A stretch of DNA of 8,556 nt, taken from contig JACQVL010000310.1 in assembly GCA_016209865.1 (NCBI GenBank), positions 1 to 8,556 on the forward strand. Direction: 5' to 3'. The position numbers and the translations under genes were made by a program. Below, piece after piece: positions 6,504-8,556 of the stretch; positions within the stretch are counted from its first letter, which is position 1; each line of letters starts with the position of its first letter. The notes under the pieces are model-generated. The model made no database searches and was not told the origin of the DNA. It saw only the letters and a list, made by a program, of their open reading frames with translations. Source of the stretch: Candidatus Latescibacterota bacterium. GTDB taxonomy: Bacteria > JAAXHH01 > JACQVL01.

Positions 6504-7360
6504 TGCAGATACTTCCCCACGATCGGGCCGAGTCTCTTGATCGTCTCGTCAGCGATGGCGGCCCGGTGCGTCACGATCGCCTTCGCCAGCGCGGTGCCGC
6601 ACCCGCACGTGCGCTCAGCGGGCAGCGCGGGGATGACCGTCTGGATGACGCGCTTCGCCAGGCCGACGTTGGCCAGGAGGTTCTGGAAGATCATCTCCAC
6701 CGTCACTGTCTCGTGCTCCGGGTGCCAGCAGTCGTAGTCCGTCGAGCACGCGATGGACGCGTAGCACATCTCCGCCTCGCGGGCGAGTTTCGCCTCCGGG
6801 GCGACGGTCATCCCGATGACCGAGAACCCCAGCGTCCGGTAGACGTTCGATTCCGCCTTCGTCGAGAATTGCGGCCCTTCCATGCAGAGGTAGGTCCCGC
6901 CCCGATGCACCGTCACGCCCGCCTGCACCGCGCCGGTGTAGAGCAATTCGCGGAGCGTCGGGCAGAACGGCTCCGCCAGGCCGACGTGGGCGACCAGTCC
7001 GCCGTCGAAGAACGTGTTCTGGCGGGTCTTCGTATGGTCGTACAGTTGGTCGGGGATGACGAAATCCCGCGGCCTGATCTCCGGCCGCAGGCTGCCGACC
7101 GCGCTGACCGAGAGCACCCATTCAACCCCCAACTGCTTCAGCGCGTATATATTGGCTCGTACGTTGATCTGAGACGGCGAGAACCGGTGGCCGCGGCCAT
7201 GCCGGGCGAGGAACGCCACACGCCGCCCGCTCAGCGTCCCGATGACGATCGAGTCGCTGGGCGATCCGAACGGCGTGTCGAGGGTGATTTCCTCCAGGTC
7301 GGCCAGTCCGTCCATCTGGTAAAACCCGGTGCCCCCGATGACCGCAACCTGCGTGTGCAT
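6491..7360 (-). CDS. mtnP: S-methyl-5'-thioadenosine phosphorylase
   Basis: The 289-residue product belongs to the purine nucleoside phosphorylase/MTAP family. It splits 5'-methylthioadenosine with phosphate into adenine and 5-methylthioribose-1-phosphate in the cytoplasm, feeding methionine salvage and adenine recycling. Visible motifs: phosphate-binding IGGTGFY near the N-terminus; RHGRGHRFSPSQINVRANI (53-71); SVSAVGSL; YDHTKTRQNTFFDG; CMEGPQFSTKAESNVYR (159-175); GMTVAPEAKLAREAEMCYA. The base-recognition loop reads STDYDCW with Asp208 and Asp210, the Asp pair that marks adenine-specific MTAP as opposed to guanosine/inosine PNP. A Cys-Gly-Cys (252-254) near the C-terminus resembles the CXC motif known from thermostable archaeal MTAP. 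Length is normal (human enzyme 283). The start has AAAGGA 8 bases upstream, in an 18-base gap after the AsmA-like gene. The 3' end overlaps the next gene by 13 bases. No other methionine salvage genes (mtnA, mtnB, mtnC, mtnD) are in the window. Confidence 0.96.
   Translation of the reverse strand: MHTQVAVIGGTGFYQMDGLADLEEITLDTPFGSPSDSIVIGTLSGRRVAFLARHGRGHRFSPSQINVRANIYALKQLGVEWVLSVSAVGSLRPEIRPRDFVIPDQLYDHTKTRQNTFFDGGLVAHVGLAEPFCPTLRELLYTGAVQAGVTVHRGGTYLCMEGPQFSTKAESNVYRTLGFSVIGMTVAPEAKLAREAEMCYASIACSTDYDCWHPEHETVTVEMIFQNLLANVGLAKRVIQTVIPALPAERTCGCGTALAKAIVTHRAAIADETIKRLGPIVGKYLQCST
6512..6518 (-). promoter_or_regulatory. Ribosome binding site for the YihY-type gene, inside the mtnP coding end
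   Basis: Minus-strand GGGGAAG lies 8 bases before the ATG at 6503, within the last codons of mtnP. It favours that start over the ATG at 6494, whose ATGA overlaps the mtnP stop codon. Either choice implies translational coupling of the two genes. Confidence 0.5.
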
Positions 7361-7368
7361 GTCTCACA

Positions 7369-7374
7369 TCCTTT
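7369..7374 (-). promoter_or_regulatory. Ribosome binding site of mtnP
   Basis: Minus-strand AAAGGA lies 8 bases upstream of the ATG at 7360, in the 18-base spacer that follows the TAA of the AsmA-like gene. The spacing is normal and supports the chosen start, where the N-terminal strand (MHTQVAVIGGTG) is complete. Confidence 0.65.
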
Positions 7375-7378
7375 CCGT

Positions 7379-8556
7379 TTACGGTCTCAATAGCCCCCGC
7401 AATAACCCCTTCGCCTTTTTCTTCACGTCTTCCCGCAGGGTATCCGCCTGCTGTCTTACCAGACCGGCCGCCCGCTGCCGGAGCGAGTCGGCCTGGAGCT
7501 GCGCCGCCGCCTGGCGCTGGCGCAGCAGGTCTTCCACCTGCTGTTGCTTCTCAGCGAGCATCTGCTTGCCCTGCTCCTGTGCCCGCGCGACCTGGTCCCG
7601 CACCGGGGAGGTATCCCAGCCGAAGCGCGGACTGTCGAGCGTCCCCCCGACGGTGAAGGCCAGACCGACTCGACCGCGCTCATCCCGAAATAACGAAAGC
7701 GCCCGGCCAGCGAGACCACTGCCGTACTGGGCCGAGAGCCCCTCGGAGAGCGTCGTCTTGATGCGATAATCAAGAGACCCGTCCAGACCTGCCGCCCCGC
7801 GCACGAGCCAGTCAGCCTTCGGCCCGACCATGAGGAGATCGTCGGTGATGATCCGGCCGCCTTCCACCCGGAGTGTCCCGACCAGCGACCGGAAGTCGAG
7901 CCGTTCGAACGTCGGGATCTTGATCCAGGCCGCCAGACGCTGCAACGGCGGCCAGTTGACGACCTGACCGTCCGCCAGGGTGAGCGTCCCCAGGGCTGAG
8001 AACGCAGTCTTCACGGGCATTCCGTCGAGACTGACCGGCCCGCCGGCGGCCAGCGTCGTCGACAGCCGGCCGAGGACGCGTCCCTTAATCGGGATGAACG
8101 CGGAGAGCAACTCGCTCACCTGGACGCTGTCCAGCCGGGCGTTGACCTGCACGACAGGCTGAGCCAGGTTCTTCTGGTCATGGACGACCGTCCCGGTCAA
8201 CCGTCCCCCGTACGCCGCCGCGGTGACGTCGGTCAGACGGAGCACCTGATCCTGGATGGAAAGGCGCAGCCGCACGTCGGTGAGGTCGAGCCGGCGGAGC
8301 CGAACCCGTTTGGCGGCGCCATCCCCGGAGACGACGACGTCCGGGAACGACTCGTACGGCTCCGGCTTGCCCGCCCCTGGGGCGACCGGGGGGAACAGTT
8401 CGTCGAGGTCGAGGTACTCGGAGGCCAGGGTGCAGCGGATGACCGGCTTCGACCCGGCCGGCCCGCCGTACAGGTTGGTCACCGTCCCGGTGAGCGCCAG
8501 GTCCGACCGGCCGCTGCGACCGGTGAAGCGCTGCACGGTGAGGGTCGGCCCATCGA
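7379..8556 (-). CDS. AsmA-like envelope protein, C-terminal part (partial, N-terminus outside window)
   Basis: The frame is open to the window edge, so the 391 visible residues are the C-terminal portion of a larger protein; the internal GTG at 8536 is not a credible start because coding continues upstream of it. The repeating beta-rich pattern (LTGTVTNLYGG, AYGGRLTGTVVHD, LSTTLAAGGPVSLDGMPV, ALGTLTLADGQVVNWPPLQRL, then RVEGGRIITDDLLM) and the closing segment (DYRIKTTLSEGL, then LAFTVGGTLDSPRFGWD) are typical of the AsmA/AsmA_2 family. Members are anchored in the inner membrane and extend into the periplasm; large relatives are implicated in phospholipid transport to the outer membrane. After this the protein ends in a tail of about 75 residues, rich in Gln, Arg, Ala and Leu, that should form a coiled coil (VARAQEQGKQMLAEKQQQVE onward) with a basic finish (VKKKAKGLLRGLLRP). 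Which AsmA subfamily it is cannot be told without the N-terminus. Two TTA codons here are followed by T, unlike those of the downstream genes. Confidence 0.88.
   Translation of the reverse strand, partial: DGPTLTVQRFTGRSGRSDLALTGTVTNLYGGPAGSKPVIRCTLASEYLDLDELFPPVAPGAGKPEPYESFPDVVVSGDGAAKRVRLRRLDLTDVRLRLSIQDQVLRLTDVTAAAYGGRLTGTVVHDQKNLAQPVVQVNARLDSVQVSELLSAFIPIKGRVLGRLSTTLAAGGPVSLDGMPVKTAFSALGTLTLADGQVVNWPPLQRLAAWIKIPTFERLDFRSLVGTLRVEGGRIITDDLLMVGPKADWLVRGAAGLDGSLDYRIKTTLSEGLSAQYGSGLAGRALSLFRDERGRVGLAFTVGGTLDSPRFGWDTSPVRDQVARAQEQGKQMLAEKQQQVEDLLRQRQAAAQLQADSLRQRAAGLVRQQADTLREDVKKKAKGLLRGLLRP

Noticed and set aside
6491-7360. Purine nucleoside phosphorylase (inosine/guanosine type) as the identity of the mtnP product
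   Set aside because: The base-recognition loop has the STDYDCW Asp pair and the GMTVAPEAKLARE segment typical of MTAP; PNP has Asn at the recognition position.
6503-7393. Plus-strand open frame (296 codons) opposite mtnP
   Set aside because: mtnP is certain from its motifs; the opposite frame has low-complexity Arg-rich composition and no family features.
8534-8536. GTG as the start of the AsmA-like gene
   Set aside because: The reading frame continues upstream to the window edge with similar beta-rich sequence, and no ribosome binding site precedes it.

Overview
The window is a compact, GC-rich stretch of a Gram-negative-type bacterial chromosome. All genes lie on the minus strand and the whole 8.5 kb is coding except for five tiny gaps or overlaps (gaps of 19, 15, 11 and 18 bases; one overlap of 13 bases). 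No stretch of 300 bases lacks a gene. I see no promoter-like spacer, terminator hairpin, tRNA, rRNA, CRISPR array or mobile element, so this reads as the interior of one operon whose two ends lie outside the window. The AsmA-like protein and the YihY-type membrane protein point to a diderm bacterium. The style of the sensor kinases and the gene mix fit Nitrospirota or a neighbouring GC-rich environmental phylum, but that placement is an impression and not a demonstration.

In transcription order (right to left): (1) the C-terminal part of an AsmA-like envelope protein, 8556-7379; (2) S-methyl-5'-thioadenosine phosphorylase (mtnP), 7360-6491; (3) a YihY/BrkB-family membrane protein with a C-terminal winged-helix, Rrf2-like extension, 6503-5148; (4) a membrane-bound sensor of the dCache-HAMP-GAF-GAF-DHp-ATPase type, 5136-2248; (5) a soluble REC-PAS-DHp-ATPase-REC hybrid, 2232-256; (6) the N-terminal half of a receiver-domain response regulator starting with GTG, 236-1. 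The first three are housekeeping or envelope genes; the last three form a signalling cassette.

The most notable point is in the two kinases. The membrane sensor keeps an apparently complete ATP-binding domain, but its DHp helix reads FSRDLRAPLR where relatives read FSYSVSHDLRAPLR. The phosphoacceptor histidine is Arg736, four residues before it are missing, and no histidine exists anywhere between residues 683 and 836. The hybrid next to it keeps a candidate acceptor histidine (His296) and two complete receiver domains. Its ATP-binding domain has lost the Mg-binding Asn of the N box (Thr408) and two of the usual G2-box residues. Each protein therefore lacks roughly what the other has. A plausible reading is a split kinase in which the membrane protein phosphorylates the soluble hybrid in trans, which then feeds the downstream regulator. 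The defects are seen in the sequence; the partnership is inference.

A smaller oddity is that CTAG appears to be absent from the window, while the rare leucine codon TTA occurs almost only when the next base is G (14 of 17 by eye).
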